A stretch of DNA of 64,000 nt from Accumulibacter sp. GTDB lineage: Bacteria > Pseudomonadota > Gammaproteobacteria > Burkholderiales > Rhodocyclaceae. Both the position numbers and the translations under genes were made by a program. The stretch covers positions 1 to 64,000 of the forward strand of contig NZ_JAPUVI010000085.1 in the NCBI RefSeq assembly GCF_029255285.1, given 5' to 3'. Positions within the stretch are counted from its first letter, which is position 1; each line of letters opens with the position of its first letter. The notes beneath the pieces were generated by a model. It worked only from the letters and a program-made list of their open reading frames with translations, searched no databases and was not told the DNA's origin. Shown piece after piece: positions 45,413 to 55,435 of this stretch.

Positions 45413-46308
45413 TGAACGACTTTGTGAATCAGTTCTGGAACTGGTACGTAATCCTTTTGGTGCTGCTCAGCATCGTTGCCTGTGGCGTGATGCTATGGTC
45501 GCAAAGTACTCCGCCACCTGCCGAGGTCGATACCACCGGGCACGTTTGGGACGAAACGCTCGAGGAATACAACAACCCGCTGCCGAAGTGGTGGATGTGG
45601 CTGTTCTATCTTACGGTCATCTTCTCGTTGGTTTACTGTGCCCTCTATCCGACGCTCGGCAGTTACCAGGGTGTCTTGGGCTGGTCTTCCAGCGGGCAAC
45701 TTGCCAAGGAAGTCGCTAAGGCCGAGGAACAGACCAAACCGCTCTACGACAAGTACATGAAGATGGATTTGCCGGCGCTGGCCGCCGACAAGGAAGGAGT
45801 AGAGACCGGCAAGAGACTCTACCTGACCTACTGCATGCAATGTCACGGCGCCGATGGGCGCGGTTCGAAGGGCTTTCCGAATCTGGCCGACAACGACTGG
45901 CAGTGGGGTGGCGAGCCGGCGGCGATCGTCGAAACGATCAGCAATGGCCGGATGGGCGTCATGCCGCCGCACGCCCAGCTCGGTGCCGAAACGGTGAAAG
46001 ATCTCGCCCACTACGTACGTTCGCTGTCGGGCCTGCCGGCGGATTCGGTGCGCGTCACCAAGGGGCAGGAGGCTTTCGGTACGGTGGGATGCTCTGGCTG
46101 CCACGGTCCGGACGGCAAAGGCATGCACGCCGTGGGAGCACCCAACCTGACTGACAAGATCTGGCTTTACGGTAGTTCGGAAGCAACGATTATCGAGACG
46201 ATTACCAAAGGGCGTACGAACCAGATGCCAGCGTGGAAAGATTTTCTCGGTGAGGGCAAGGTGCATGTTTTGTCCGCCTACGTCCTTAGTCTGAGCGGCG
46301 GCAAGTAG
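45409..46308 (+). CDS. ccoP: cbb3-type cytochrome c oxidase subunit III (di-haem cytochrome c)
   Basis: 299 residues. Two N-terminal transmembrane helices (WYVILLVLLSIVACGVM; WWMWLFYLTVIFSLVYCA) are followed by two c-type haem sites: CMQCH (about 142) in TYCMQCHGADGRG, and CSGCH (about 227) in GCSGCHGPDGKG. It receives electrons from soluble cytochrome c or the bc1 complex and passes them to CcoO. The ATG at 45409 overlaps ccoQ's stop; a second ATG follows at 45412. A strong intrinsic terminator lies 16 bp after the stop, closing the ccoNOQP unit. Confidence 0.97.
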   Translation: MMNDFVNQFWNWYVILLVLLSIVACGVMLWSQSTPPPAEVDTTGHVWDETLEEYNNPLPKWWMWLFYLTVIFSLVYCALYPTLGSYQGVLGWSSSGQLAKEVAKAEEQTKPLYDKYMKMDLPALAADKEGVETGKRLYLTYCMQCHGADGRGSKGFPNLADNDWQWGGEPAAIVETISNGRMGVMPPHAQLGAETVKDLAHYVRSLSGLPADSVRVTKGQEAFGTVGCSGCHGPDGKGMHAVGAPNLTDKIWLYGSSEATIIETITKGRTNQMPAWKDFLGEGKVHVLSAYVLSLSGGK

Positions 46309-46323
46309 GCGGGAGCGGGATCG

Positions 46324-46364
46324 ACGGAGCGGCGGGGGACACCCCAAACCGCTCCGTTTTTTTT
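46324..46364 (+). terminator. Rho-independent terminator of ccoNOQP
   Basis: ACGGAGCGG (46324-46332) pairs with CCGCTCCGT (46349-46357) over a 16-nt loop, and the stem runs into a run of eight Ts ending at 46364. Confidence 0.8.
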
Positions 46365-46425
46365 GTTCAGCGTACTTTCGGTATAGCCTCTAGGGTGGCA
46401 AGGCGGTGTGGCAATTGCTCCGTGG

Positions 46426-46466
46426 CTGATTCATATCAAGATCATAATCGCGCCAAGAGGTAGTAT
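46426..46466 (+). promoter_or_regulatory. FNR/ANR-type box and -10 for ccoGH (P3)
   Basis: CTGATTCATATCAA (46426-46439) matches TTGAT-N4-ATCAA at all but the first base; TAGTAT (46461-46466) lies 21 bp later. Predicted start about 46473. GGAG is 8 nt before the ccoG ATG at 46508. Confidence 0.6.
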
Positions 46467-46507
46467 TAGAGTTTGGTGTAATTCTGAAATGGATCGGAGC
46501 TGAGATC

Positions 46508-47923
46508 ATGGACCAAGCGGCCGGCAGCAAGGCCAAGACAATTCCCATCAAGGTCGACGGTTTGTACGAGAAGCACAAGACCGTCTACGCCCGCAGCGTC
46601 ACAGGGGTCTTCAACAATTGGCGCTGGGCGATGGTTCTTCTTACCCAGGCCTTGTTTTACGGGTTGTGCTGGATCGACTGGGGTGGTCGGCAGGCAGTCC
46701 TCTTTCATCTCGTTGAACGTAAGTTCTACATTTTTGGCCTCGTTTTCTGGCCACAGGACGTAATTTACCTGGCCGTACTGCTCGTGATCTCCGCCTATGG
46801 CCTGTTTCTCGTCACGGCCGTCGGCGGCCGCCTGTTCTGCGGCTATGCCTGTCCGCAGACGGTTTACACCGAGATCCTGATGTGGATCGAACGTAAGATC
46901 GAGGGCGAACGCCCGGCGCGCATCAAGCTTGACGCACAACCGATGAACGCGCGAAAGTTTCGACTCAAGCTCCTTAAGCATTCACTCTGGCTGCTGATCG
47001 CCCTTTGGACGGGCATTACCTTTGTCGGGTATTTCACCCCGATCAAGGAACTCCTCGGCGAGTTCGCCGCTTTCAATCTGGGACCTTGGGAGGCTTTCTG
47101 GATTTTCTTCTACGCTGGCTTTCTCTACCTGATGGCCGGCTTCATGCGCGAACAGGTGTGCAAGTACATGTGTCCCTATGCCCGCTTTCAGGGGGTGATG
47201 TTCGACCCGGACACCCTGATCATCAGCTACGACCCGGAGCGAGGCGAGCCGCGCGGTTCACGCAGGAAAGGTGTCGGCGCGAAAGCCCAGCCTGTGGGTG
47301 ATTGTGTCGATTGCAGCATCTGTGTTCAGGTCTGCCCGACGGGAATTGATATCCGTAACGGTCTGCAACTCGAGTGTATTGCCTGTGCGGCGTGTATCGA
47401 CGCCTGCGATCAGGTGATGGATAAGGTCGGTTCGCCGCGTGGTCTGATTCGCTACTCGACCGAGAACGCGCTGGAGAAGCACTACACGTCACGCGAGATG
47501 TTTGCGCACCTGTTGCGCTTCAGGACACTTCTGTACACCAGCATTCTCCTGGCGATCATCCTGGCGACAGCCTGGAGTCTCGCGCATCGTGTGCCGCTCA
47601 AGGTCGATGTCCTGCGTGACCGTTCGACCCTATCGCGAGAGGCCGACGATGGAAGGATAGAGAACGTGTTCCGCCTGGTCATCTCGAACATCGACGATTC
47701 GACGCACCGCTATTCGATCGCGGTGAGCGGTATCGACGGCATAGACATCGTTGGCCAGCGTACGGTCGAGGTTTCCGCCGCCTCATCGACCACCGTCGCG
47801 CTTTCAGCACGTGTCGAACCGGGAACGGGCAAGAAAGGATCGAACCCGATCTTCTTCGACATCCGAGCGGATGATCGCGAGACCATCGCTGTGCGCGAAA
47901 AAGCGAGTTTTTTCCTGCCATGA
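46508..47923 (+). CDS. ccoG: cbb3 oxidase accessory ferredoxin/cupric reductase CcoG/FixG
   Basis: 471 residues with about five membrane helices and two 4Fe-4S cluster motifs: CVDCSICVQVCPTG and CIACAACIDACD (about 266-300). The Cys pairs CGYACPQ and CKYMCPYARFQG, typical of RdxA/CcoG, are also present. The C-terminal part is a periplasmic Ig-like domain. CcoG reduces Cu2+ to Cu+ for supply to CcoI in Rhodobacter (family knowledge). It overlaps ccoH by four bases and has its own FNR-type promoter, after the ccoP terminator. Confidence 0.94.
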   Translation: MDQAAGSKAKTIPIKVDGLYEKHKTVYARSVTGVFNNWRWAMVLLTQALFYGLCWIDWGGRQAVLFHLVERKFYIFGLVFWPQDVIYLAVLLVISAYGLFLVTAVGGRLFCGYACPQTVYTEILMWIERKIEGERPARIKLDAQPMNARKFRLKLLKHSLWLLIALWTGITFVGYFTPIKELLGEFAAFNLGPWEAFWIFFYAGFLYLMAGFMREQVCKYMCPYARFQGVMFDPDTLIISYDPERGEPRGSRRKGVGAKAQPVGDCVDCSICVQVCPTGIDIRNGLQLECIACAACIDACDQVMDKVGSPRGLIRYSTENALEKHYTSREMFAHLLRFRTLLYTSILLAIILATAWSLAHRVPLKVDVLRDRSTLSREADDGRIENVFRLVISNIDDSTHRYSIAVSGIDGIDIVGQRTVEVSAASSTTVALSARVEPGTGKKGSNPIFFDIRADDRETIAVREKASFFLP

Positions 47924-48474
47924 GTGGCAAACCGAAGGCTGACGTCCAACCCTGGTACCGCGAACCTTGGCCGTGGTTGCTGATGCTCGGCCCATTGGTA
48001 GTGATCGTCGCCGGGGTGATCACCACCTATTTGGCGGTGGTCAGCAACGACGGGCTGGTGGAGGACGACTATTACAAGCAGGGACTGACGGTGAATCAGC
48101 GCACTGAACGCGATCGCCGTGCCGGCGAGTTGGGTGTGGCGGTCGAGTTCGTTCTGAGTGGCGATGGCCAACGAATCAGGGCCTTGCTACGCGCTCGAGA
48201 AGGAGTGGCTTTGCCGGACGCGCTTGCCTTGCGCATCACGCATCCGACGCGTTCGGGTCTTGACCAAAGCGTCATGCTGCAAGCGGAAGGCGCTGGCCTC
48301 TACACTGGTGCGTTGTCCCCCTTGCCTGATGGTCGCTGGCACATCAGTGTCGAGGACGACAAACGCCAATGGCGTCTGTTAGGGGATTGGGTCAGGCATG
48401 GACAGTCGGGACTGCAGTGGACGGCGTCAGCCAGGGTGAAGTCCGAGGTCGATTGGCGTACTAACGGGAGATAG
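47920..48474 (+). CDS. ccoH: FixH-family protein CcoH
   Basis: 184 residues: a cytoplasmic N-terminus with YREPWPWLLMLGPLVVIVAG entering a single transmembrane helix, then the family segment SNDGLVEDDYYKQGL and a beta-rich periplasmic domain. CcoH is a small assembly factor that stays with the cbb3 complex. The ATG overlaps the ccoG stop (ATGA) and the stop is 3 bp before a small DUF3149-type gene. Together ccoGH and the small gene form a second cbb3 transcript. Confidence 0.88.
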   Translation: MSGKPKADVQPWYREPWPWLLMLGPLVVIVAGVITTYLAVVSNDGLVEDDYYKQGLTVNQRTERDRRAGELGVAVEFVLSGDGQRIRALLRAREGVALPDALALRITHPTRSGLDQSVMLQAEGAGLYTGALSPLPDGRWHISVEDDKRQWRLLGDWVRHGQSGLQWTASARVKSEVDWRTNGR

Positions 48475-48477
48475 GAG

Positions 48478-48618
48478 ATGGCTTGGGATCTGTTGTTTTC
48501 GAGTGACTACGGGCTGTTCAGCCTGTTCGTGATCGTTTTCGTGATCGGCATGGCGTTCTGGTTTTCGTCGTTTTACAGCAAGAAAATGCGTGAGGACGAG
48601 GCGCAAGCCAGAAAGTAG
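48478..48618 (+). CDS. DUF3149-type small membrane protein
   Basis: 46 residues, MAWDLLFSSDYGLFSLFVIVF..., with one hydrophobic helix (about 11-33) then KKMREDEAQARK. The ATG at 48478 is preceded by GATAGGAG (the tail of ccoH is 3 bp away), so it is cotranslated with ccoGH. It matches the short DUF3149 family found behind ccoH in beta- and gammaproteobacteria; function unknown. A role in cbb3 assembly or stability is plausible from position only. Confidence 0.72.
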   Translation: MAWDLLFSSDYGLFSLFVIVFVIGMAFWFSSFYSKKMREDEAQARK

Positions 48619-48682
48619 GCTGGCCTTCCGCTGCCGGTGACCGGCACTTGATGGCGGTAGCAGGACGGCGGCACGAAGAGCC

Positions 48683-49360
48683 ATGCTTGGTCAGCCGATG
48701 CGCCGCCTGTGGCTGGCGCTGGGCGTGTCCTTGCTGGCGCATGTCGCGCTCCTCGTGGGCTTGCCCACGGTATTGCCGTTGCGCTTTGCCGCAGCGGGGA
48801 GCGGTATCCAGGCGTCAATCAAGGTTCGCGATCGGGCGATTGCCGGCGAGACGCCGCAGCCGGTGCCGATTGGCGTCACACCGGCGCCTTCTCCCATGGC
48901 CGCGCGTGCCAAGGCGCCGGTGCACTCGCCAGGCGGCGGGAAATCGCTTCGCCAGCCAAAGCCTGCTGCCTCGGCGACAGCCGTTGCTGGGCAAGCACCG
49001 CTGTCTGCCGTCACTCCCGCGCTCGGTGGCCAGGCGGTAGCGCGTGCCGAGGTCAACCCCGACGATCTGCGCCAGTATCGCGTCGCCCTGGCGGTCGCCG
49101 CCCGCCGCTTCAAACGCTACCCGCCGCTGGCACGGGAGAATGGCTGGCAAGGTAGGGTCGAGGTTGAACTCAGCATGAGTGTTGGGGAGTATGTTCCTGC
49201 GCTGTCGGTGGCGCGTTCCAGTGGGCGGAGTGTACTCGATAGGCAAGCGCTGTCGATGATCGAACAGGCAAGCGCTTCTACGGTGCTTCCCGAAAGCATG
49301 CGAGGCAGAAGCTTTCGGCTGCTGTTGCCGATCGAGTTCTCACTTGATCCCGGCGACTAG
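48683..49360 (+). CDS. TonB-family energy transducer
   Basis: 225 residues with an N-terminal transmembrane helix (LWLALGVSLLAHVALLVGL), a Pro/Ala-rich periplasmic linker (about 50-120) and a TonB_C domain (about 130-220): KRYPPLARENGWQGRVEVEL, and SVGEYVPALSVARSSGRSVLD. It would transduce proton-motive force to outer-membrane receptors. There is no ExbB/ExbD or receptor gene beside it. It ends in a 21-bp overlap with the convergent NUDIX gene. The ATG at 48683 was chosen; an ATG five codons on is possible. Confidence 0.85.
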   Translation: MLGQPMRRLWLALGVSLLAHVALLVGLPTVLPLRFAAAGSGIQASIKVRDRAIAGETPQPVPIGVTPAPSPMAARAKAPVHSPGGGKSLRQPKPAASATAVAGQAPLSAVTPALGGQAVARAEVNPDDLRQYRVALAVAARRFKRYPPLARENGWQGRVEVELSMSVGEYVPALSVARSSGRSVLDRQALSMIEQASASTVLPESMRGRSFRLLLPIEFSLDPGD

Positions 49361-49897
49361 ACCACCCGGGGGCCAGAGTTCGTCTTCGTGAAAGGTGAAG
49401 CGCCCGGCCTTGCGGTCGGCGAAGTAGGCTTGCAGGCAGCGGGTGACGGTCTGGAAGGCCAGATTTTGCCACGGGATCGCTTCTTCCTCAAAAAGCGCCG
49501 TTTCCAGGGTTTCGAGACCGGCGGCGAAGTCTTTATGGCGCAGTCTGGCGCGGTAGAACAGGTGTACCTGGTTGATGTGCGGCACGCTGAGCATGGCGAA
49601 GGGCTGGCGGATCTCGACCTGAGCGCACGCTTCTTCAAGAGTCTCTCGCCGAGCGGCGGCGGCCGTCGACTCACCGTTCTCCATGAAACCGGCGGGCAGT
49701 GTCCACAGGCCATATCGTGGCTCGATCGACCGCCGGCAGAGCAGGATCTGATCGTGCCATTCGGCAATGCAGCCGACGACGAGCTTGGGGTTCAGGTAAT
49801 GGATTGCGCCACACTTGCCGCACACGTGGCGAGGCAGGTTGTCTCCGTCGGGAATCAGCACGCTGAGCGCCGCGCCACAGTGACTGCAGAACTTCAT
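49340..49897 (-). CDS. NUDIX hydrolase with zinc-ribbon domain
   Basis: 185 residues. The first 35 residues form a four-Cys zinc ribbon (CSHCGA and CGKCGA). The NUDIX core has the box GFMENGESTAAAARRETLEEA, with the catalytic Glu residues present but the usual final Gly replaced (REtlEEaCa). GGGAG lies ahead of the ATG at 49897. Such proteins hydrolyse nucleoside diphosphate derivatives such as NADH, ADP-ribose or NDP-sugars; NudC-like but smaller. The substrate is not predictable. Its end overlaps the convergent TonB gene. Confidence 0.85.
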   Translation of the reverse strand: MKFCSHCGAALSVLIPDGDNLPRHVCGKCGAIHYLNPKLVVGCIAEWHDQILLCRRSIEPRYGLWTLPAGFMENGESTAAAARRETLEEACAQVEIRQPFAMLSVPHINQVHLFYRARLRHKDFAAGLETLETALFEEEAIPWQNLAFQTVTRCLQAYFADRKAGRFTFHEDELWPPGGLVAGIK

Positions 49898-50086
49898 TGG
49901 CGAAACTCCCTTGCACCTTGCTTGATCGTGTGCGGCTAGTTTATCCATGATTGCGCCGCGAAGAAACCAGCCCTTGTGTCGTCGCCCACTAGACGCCTGG
50001 TACGCTGCCTGAGTTGCCCAATCTCGCTACAATGTTGATCTTCGGCGAGTGCTTTTTTCAGCGCACGCAGTGACAAGGGGAAGTGG

Positions 50087-50944
50087 ATGTTTCTGATCGT
50101 AGGCTACGTGGTTATTCTGGCGGCGGCCCTGGGGACTTACTCGGTGCACGGCAGCCTGGCGGCGCTTTGGGTGCCTCTCGAATACATCGCCATCGTTGGC
50201 CTGACGATTGGTGGCTTTGTCGCGTCGAACGATATCAAGGTCATCAAAACGACGGTGGGTGCGTTGCCGGGGATTTTCAAGGGATCGAAGTTTACCAAGG
50301 CGCTCTATGTCGATCTGTTGGCGATGCTTTTTGAGATTCTCGCCAAGGTGCGCAAGGAAGGGCTGATGTCGATCGAGAACGATGTCGAAAACCCGCACGA
50401 TAGCCCGATATTCAGCAAGTACCCGTCGCTCGCGAGCGACCATCACGTGATGGAGTTCATCACCGACTACCTACGCATGATGGTTGGCGGCAATCTCAAT
50501 GCGATCGAAATCGAGAACCTGATGGATATCGAAATCGAAACGCATCATCACGAAGTGGAAACGCCCGGCCATGTGGTTTCCAAAGTGGCGGATGCCGTTC
50601 CGGCTTTCGGTATCATCGTAGCGGTGATGGGCGTGGTCAACGTCATGGGGTCGGTCGGCGAACCGCCAGCGGTGCTCGGAAAGATGATTGGCGGGGCGCT
50701 CGTAGGTACTTTCCTCGGTATTCTGATTGCTTATGGCTTCGTCTCACCGGTGGCCAGTCTCCTGGAACAGAAGGCGCAGGATGGAGCCAAGATCTTTCAG
50801 GTGATCAAGGTGGTCTTGCTGGCCTCGATGTCGGGCTACGCGCCGCAGGTGGCGGTCGAGTTTGGGCGCAAGACACTCGTTTCCGGGCTTCGTCCGACAT
50901 TCCGCGAACTTGAGGACGAACTCAAGGCGCGCAAGGGCAAGTGA
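50087..50944 (+). CDS. motA: Flagellar motor stator protein MotA
   Basis: 285 residues with four transmembrane helices. The proton-channel subunit carries the family start FLIVGYVVILAAALGTYSVHG, the cytoplasmic loop with charged residues SIENDVENPHDSPIFSKYP, and the terminal helices AVPAFGIIVAVMGVVNVMGSV and GTFLGILIAYGFVSPVAS with conserved Pro. It works with the downstream motB (30-bp gap) to drive flagellar rotation. No other flagellar gene is in this window, so the rest lie elsewhere. No sigma28 promoter was found in front of it. Confidence 0.94.
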   Translation: MFLIVGYVVILAAALGTYSVHGSLAALWVPLEYIAIVGLTIGGFVASNDIKVIKTTVGALPGIFKGSKFTKALYVDLLAMLFEILAKVRKEGLMSIENDVENPHDSPIFSKYPSLASDHHVMEFITDYLRMMVGGNLNAIEIENLMDIEIETHHHEVETPGHVVSKVADAVPAFGIIVAVMGVVNVMGSVGEPPAVLGKMIGGALVGTFLGILIAYGFVSPVASLLEQKAQDGAKIFQVIKVVLLASMSGYAPQVAVEFGRKTLVSGLRPTFRELEDELKARKGK

Positions 50945-50974
50945 AGCGTGTTGCTGCTTGAGCAGGAGTGAGTG

Positions 50975-51937
50975 ATGGACGATGTACGGCCGATAGTCAT
51001 CAAACGAATCAAGAAGGTCGCCGGCGCTCACCACGGTGGCGCGTGGAAGATCGCCTATGCTGATTTCGTGACCGCAATGATGGCCTTTTTTCTTCTCATG
51101 TGGTTGCTCGGTTCGACGTCCAGTGGTGATCTCAAAGGGATAGCGGATTTTTTTCAGAATCCGCTGAAGATCGCGTCGAGTGGAGGTTCCGGAACGGGCG
51201 ACAGCTCAAGCGTACTGAAGGGCGGCGGCAAAGACTTGACGCGCCGTTCGGGCCAGGTCAAGAGTGGCGATATCGAGGCAAAGAGCAAGACGGTAAACCT
51301 CAAGGAAACCAATGCCGAGCAGATGCGCAAGGAGTTTGAGGAACGTGAGAAGGCGCTGCTCGGCGAACTCAAAGCGAGCATCGAGAAGCTCATCGAAAGC
51401 AATCCGGCGCTTCGGCAGTTCAAGAGTCAGCTCTTGATCGACATCACCAGCGAAGGTCTGCGAATTCAGATTGTCGACGAGCAGAACCGCCCGATGTTTG
51501 ATACCAGTAGCGCCGAGCTGAAGCCACATGCGCGAGTGATCCTGCGCGAGATCGGCAAGGCGCTGAATGCGGTACCCAACAAATTGAGCCTCTCTGGCCA
51601 CACCGATGCGGCACAGTACGGGGGAGGCGAGAAGGGCTTCTCGAACTGGGAGCTTTCGGCGAATCGTGCGAACGCTTCCCGGCGCGAGTTGATTGCGGGT
51701 GGCATGGACGAGCACAAGGTGTTGCGTGTCGTTGGCCTGGCTTCCACCGTGCTGTTCGACAAGAACGATCCCCTGAGTTCGATCAATCGACGAATCAGCA
51801 TTATCGTGCTGAACAAGCGCGCAGAAGAGTCTCTGTTACAGGAGGACAACAAGTCCGATGCGGTGGACGTCGGTGGTCAAGACAAAGACGCTTCGGTGAC
51901 CGACTCGCCGGCGATGGCGGGCCACAAGGGCGGGTGA
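50975..51937 (+). CDS. motB: Flagellar motor protein MotB
   Basis: 320 residues. One N-terminal transmembrane helix contains the proton-binding Asp in IAYADFVTAMMAFFLLMWLL, followed by a plug-linker region (about 55-140) and an OmpA/MotB peptidoglycan-binding domain: LSLSGHTDAAQYG, NWELSANRANASRREL and DPLSSINRRISIIVLN. It anchors the stator to the cell wall. The preferred ATG is 50975, right after a GTG at 50972, with AGGAGTGA upstream. The tail of about 40 residues is polar. Confidence 0.93.
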   Translation: MDDVRPIVIKRIKKVAGAHHGGAWKIAYADFVTAMMAFFLLMWLLGSTSSGDLKGIADFFQNPLKIASSGGSGTGDSSSVLKGGGKDLTRRSGQVKSGDIEAKSKTVNLKETNAEQMRKEFEEREKALLGELKASIEKLIESNPALRQFKSQLLIDITSEGLRIQIVDEQNRPMFDTSSAELKPHARVILREIGKALNAVPNKLSLSGHTDAAQYGGGEKGFSNWELSANRANASRRELIAGGMDEHKVLRVVGLASTVLFDKNDPLSSINRRISIIVLNKRAEESLLQEDNKSDAVDVGGQDKDASVTDSPAMAGHKGG

Positions 51938-52055
51938 ATCAGGGTTCGCCGGGCGTTTCCGAGCGGTTTGCTCTATCGCCTCAGGCGTGTGGCCCCCTCC
52001 GCTCGCGTGGGAAATCGGGCACAGGGTGGTAGGCAGAACGGTGTGGAATTGGCGC

Positions 52056-52664
52056 TCAGGCCTGCGGGACGGTTTCCACGAAAGCAGAACGCCGCATCAG
52101 CTTGTCGTACAGGCGTGCGAGGTTGGAGTGCTTGTTCTGCCAGTCGATTTCGGGAAAGCGAAACCTCAGGTAGCCCAGTGCGCAACCAACGGTGACATCG
52201 GCGAGCGAGAAATGTGTCCCCATGCACCAGCCGTTTTCACCAAGCTCGTCGGACATGAACTCAAGGCTACGAATGATCTTGTCTTCCTGCCGAGCGATCC
52301 AGTCGGAGCTCTGCTGGATCGGCGGCCGCTTTTTCTCGAGAAAGACCAGGGCAGCCGCGTCGCATACGCCGTCCGCCAGAGCTTCCCAGCGTTTGATTTC
52401 GCTTCGCTCGCGATTCGGACCGGGCATCAACTTGTTGTTGGGGGCAACGTTGTCGAGGTACTCGACAATGACGCGTGAATCGAAAAGGACGGTGTTGTCG
52501 TCGAGAACGAGAATCGGGATCTTGCCCAGCGGATTGACGTTGGTCACCTCGGTTTCTGGTGCCCAGGGAGAGTCGACCTCGAAATCGTAGTCGATCTTCT
52601 TCTCGGCCAGTACGATACGCGCCTTGCGGACGTAGGGGCTGGTCAATGATCCAATAAGCTTCAT
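52056..52664 (-). CDS. Glutathione S-transferase
   Basis: 202 residues with MKLIGSLTSPYVRKARIVLAE as the thioredoxin-like start and NPLGKIPILVLDD (cis-Pro loop), then FDSRVIVEYLD. The C-terminal helical domain has SLADVTVGCALGYLRFRFPE. These are typical of YibF-like bacterial GSTs. It stands alone between motB and purB. Substrate unknown; one of four GST-fold genes in the window. Confidence 0.87.
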   Translation of the reverse strand: MKLIGSLTSPYVRKARIVLAEKKIDYDFEVDSPWAPETEVTNVNPLGKIPILVLDDNTVLFDSRVIVEYLDNVAPNNKLMPGPNRERSEIKRWEALADGVCDAAALVFLEKKRPPIQQSSDWIARQEDKIIRSLEFMSDELGENGWCMGTHFSLADVTVGCALGYLRFRFPEIDWQNKHSNLARLYDKLMRRSAFVETVPQA

Positions 52665-52746
52665 GTGCTTCCTGACTGTGGAACCTGAAGGGAATTATAG
52701 CATTGCTGTCGCATCCAGTTTACGGGCGGACTGCTCACACGCGTAA

Positions 52747-54155
<1,409 letters not shown>

Positions 54156-54156
<1 letters not shown>

Positions 54157-54488
54157 TGCGTACTGAGGGTGGGTCGTTCGATGCCGCGCCACATTCGACC
54201 GTTCGGACGGCTGCCGAAACGATTATTTGCCCAAGTTGCGAGCGGCAAGTCGCGGCTGGCTCGCTGTACTGCCCCTACTGTTGTGGCGAGGACGGGCGGC
54301 GCGGCGCGACGAAGCGGGGCGCTTTCGTCGGTGGCGTCTTCGGGTTGCTGGCTGGCGGCCTGCTGACCGCCCTCTGGTCGTCGGTCGTCGGACCTGAAAA
54401 GGCGACTTGGGGAGTCGTTTTCGCGATCACTATTGGCGGTGGAGTCTTCGGGATGGTCGTCGGGGCGATCAGCAATCGTTGGCGATAA
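54156..54488 (+). CDS. Small membrane protein with zinc ribbon
   Basis: 110 residues: a four-Cys zinc-ribbon (CPSCERQ...CPYCC) near 25-45, then two hydrophobic Gly-rich segments (FVGGVFGLLAGGLLTALWS; VVFAITIGGGVFGMVVG), the second ending with a basic NRWR tail. Translation couples to purB by a TGATG overlap. The function is unknown; it has no enzymatic motif. Confidence 0.7.
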
Positions 54489-54499
54489 GGATAACGCAG

Positions 54500-54820
54500 G
54501 TGACACGGTTTTCCGACAATATCAAGAAACTTCCCGGAATTTCGCACCTCGCCGCGATTCGACTGCTCAATGCCGATGGTCAGGTGCTGGCAGCCATCGA
54601 GAACAAATCCGGTAGTCAGGGGTCGCTGGCGGTCTACAATCATCTGGCGCAGACTTTCGGAGCGATTACTCCCGAGGCGGCAAGAATGGGTCTGGAGATA
54701 TTCGCCGAACAGGCCGAGGATGCTCGTGCCAACCCCGGAAAGCACCCCAACATCGATCGCCTGCTGACCTTGCTGGAGGAACGGAAGACTTTGCTTACCA
54801 AGCACGTCTTCGTCGTTTGA
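54500..54820 (+). CDS. DUF2322-family protein
   Basis: 106 residues, soluble. It starts at GTG 54500 (AAGGA about 8 nt upstream) with VTRFSDNIKKLPGISHLAAI, and has KSGSQGSLAVYNHLAQTFG and ARANPGKHPNIDRLL, the segments I associate with DUF2322. It lies 11 bp after the zinc-ribbon gene, probably in the purB transcript. There is no known function or catalytic motif. Confidence 0.7.
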   Translation: MTRFSDNIKKLPGISHLAAIRLLNADGQVLAAIENKSGSQGSLAVYNHLAQTFGAITPEAARMGLEIFAEQAEDARANPGKHPNIDRLLTLLEERKTLLTKHVFVV

Positions 54821-54965
54821 TGTGGTAGCTTGGCGCTCGGTAGACTCTTCGGTGACCCCGGTCACTGACGGTTGTTGTGAAGTTCTATAGAATCCAGATT
54901 CGATGGGATATCCCGCCGCCGGTGTTTGTTGCCCATCTTGTCGTCAACCCTAATGGAGAGAAAAG

Positions 54966-55421
54966 ATGAAAAAAGTCGTGGCTGCCCTGATGCTTACCAG
55001 TTTTGCCGGCACTGTTCTCGCGCAGCAGGCCTTGAAGCCGGAGGAAATGATCAAGTACCGCAAGGCGGGCTACAGCTTCATGGCTTGGAACATGGGCAAG
55101 ATCAAGGCCAATCTCGAAGGGACGTACAACAAGGAACAGGTTATCGCGGCGGCCAATGTCGTTGCCGCAACGGCAAATTCGGGAATGGGTGCGCTCTTTG
55201 GTCCAGGGACCGACAAGGAGGTCGGTGGTCAGAAGACGCGCGTCAAGCCTGAATTCTTCAAGGAGCAGGACAAGGTCAAGGAACTAGCGATGGCTTACAT
55301 CAAGGAAGCCAACGAATTGCAGAAGGCCGCCGCCAGCGGCGACGCCGCTGCCGTCAAGGTGCAGTTCGGGAAGACCGGTGAAAGCTGCAAGGCCTGTCAC
55401 GACAAGTACCGCAACGACTGA
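54966..55421 (+). CDS. Cytochrome c' (periplasmic)
   Basis: 151 residues. An N-terminal signal peptide (VVAALMLTSFAGTVLAQQ) with a probable cut after LAQ or near it precedes a four-helix bundle. The haem site is at the C-terminus, CKACH (in GESCKACHDKYRND), as in the cytochrome c' family, with the haem Fe high-spin and open for NO. Roles in NO detoxification or electron transfer are known for the family. It faces a cytochrome b561 gene on the other strand, with a shared 68-bp gap containing a terminator. Confidence 0.9.
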   Translation: MKKVVAALMLTSFAGTVLAQQALKPEEMIKYRKAGYSFMAWNMGKIKANLEGTYNKEQVIAAANVVAATANSGMGALFGPGTDKEVGGQKTRVKPEFFKEQDKVKELAMAYIKEANELQKAAASGDAAAVKVQFGKTGESCKACHDKYRND

Positions 55422-55435
55422 ATCCTGAGCCACAC

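Noticed and set aside
50005-50033. Possible promoter (CTGCCT and TACAAT) ahead of motA
   Set aside because: The -35 is poor and no sigma28 consensus is present; not supported enough to list.
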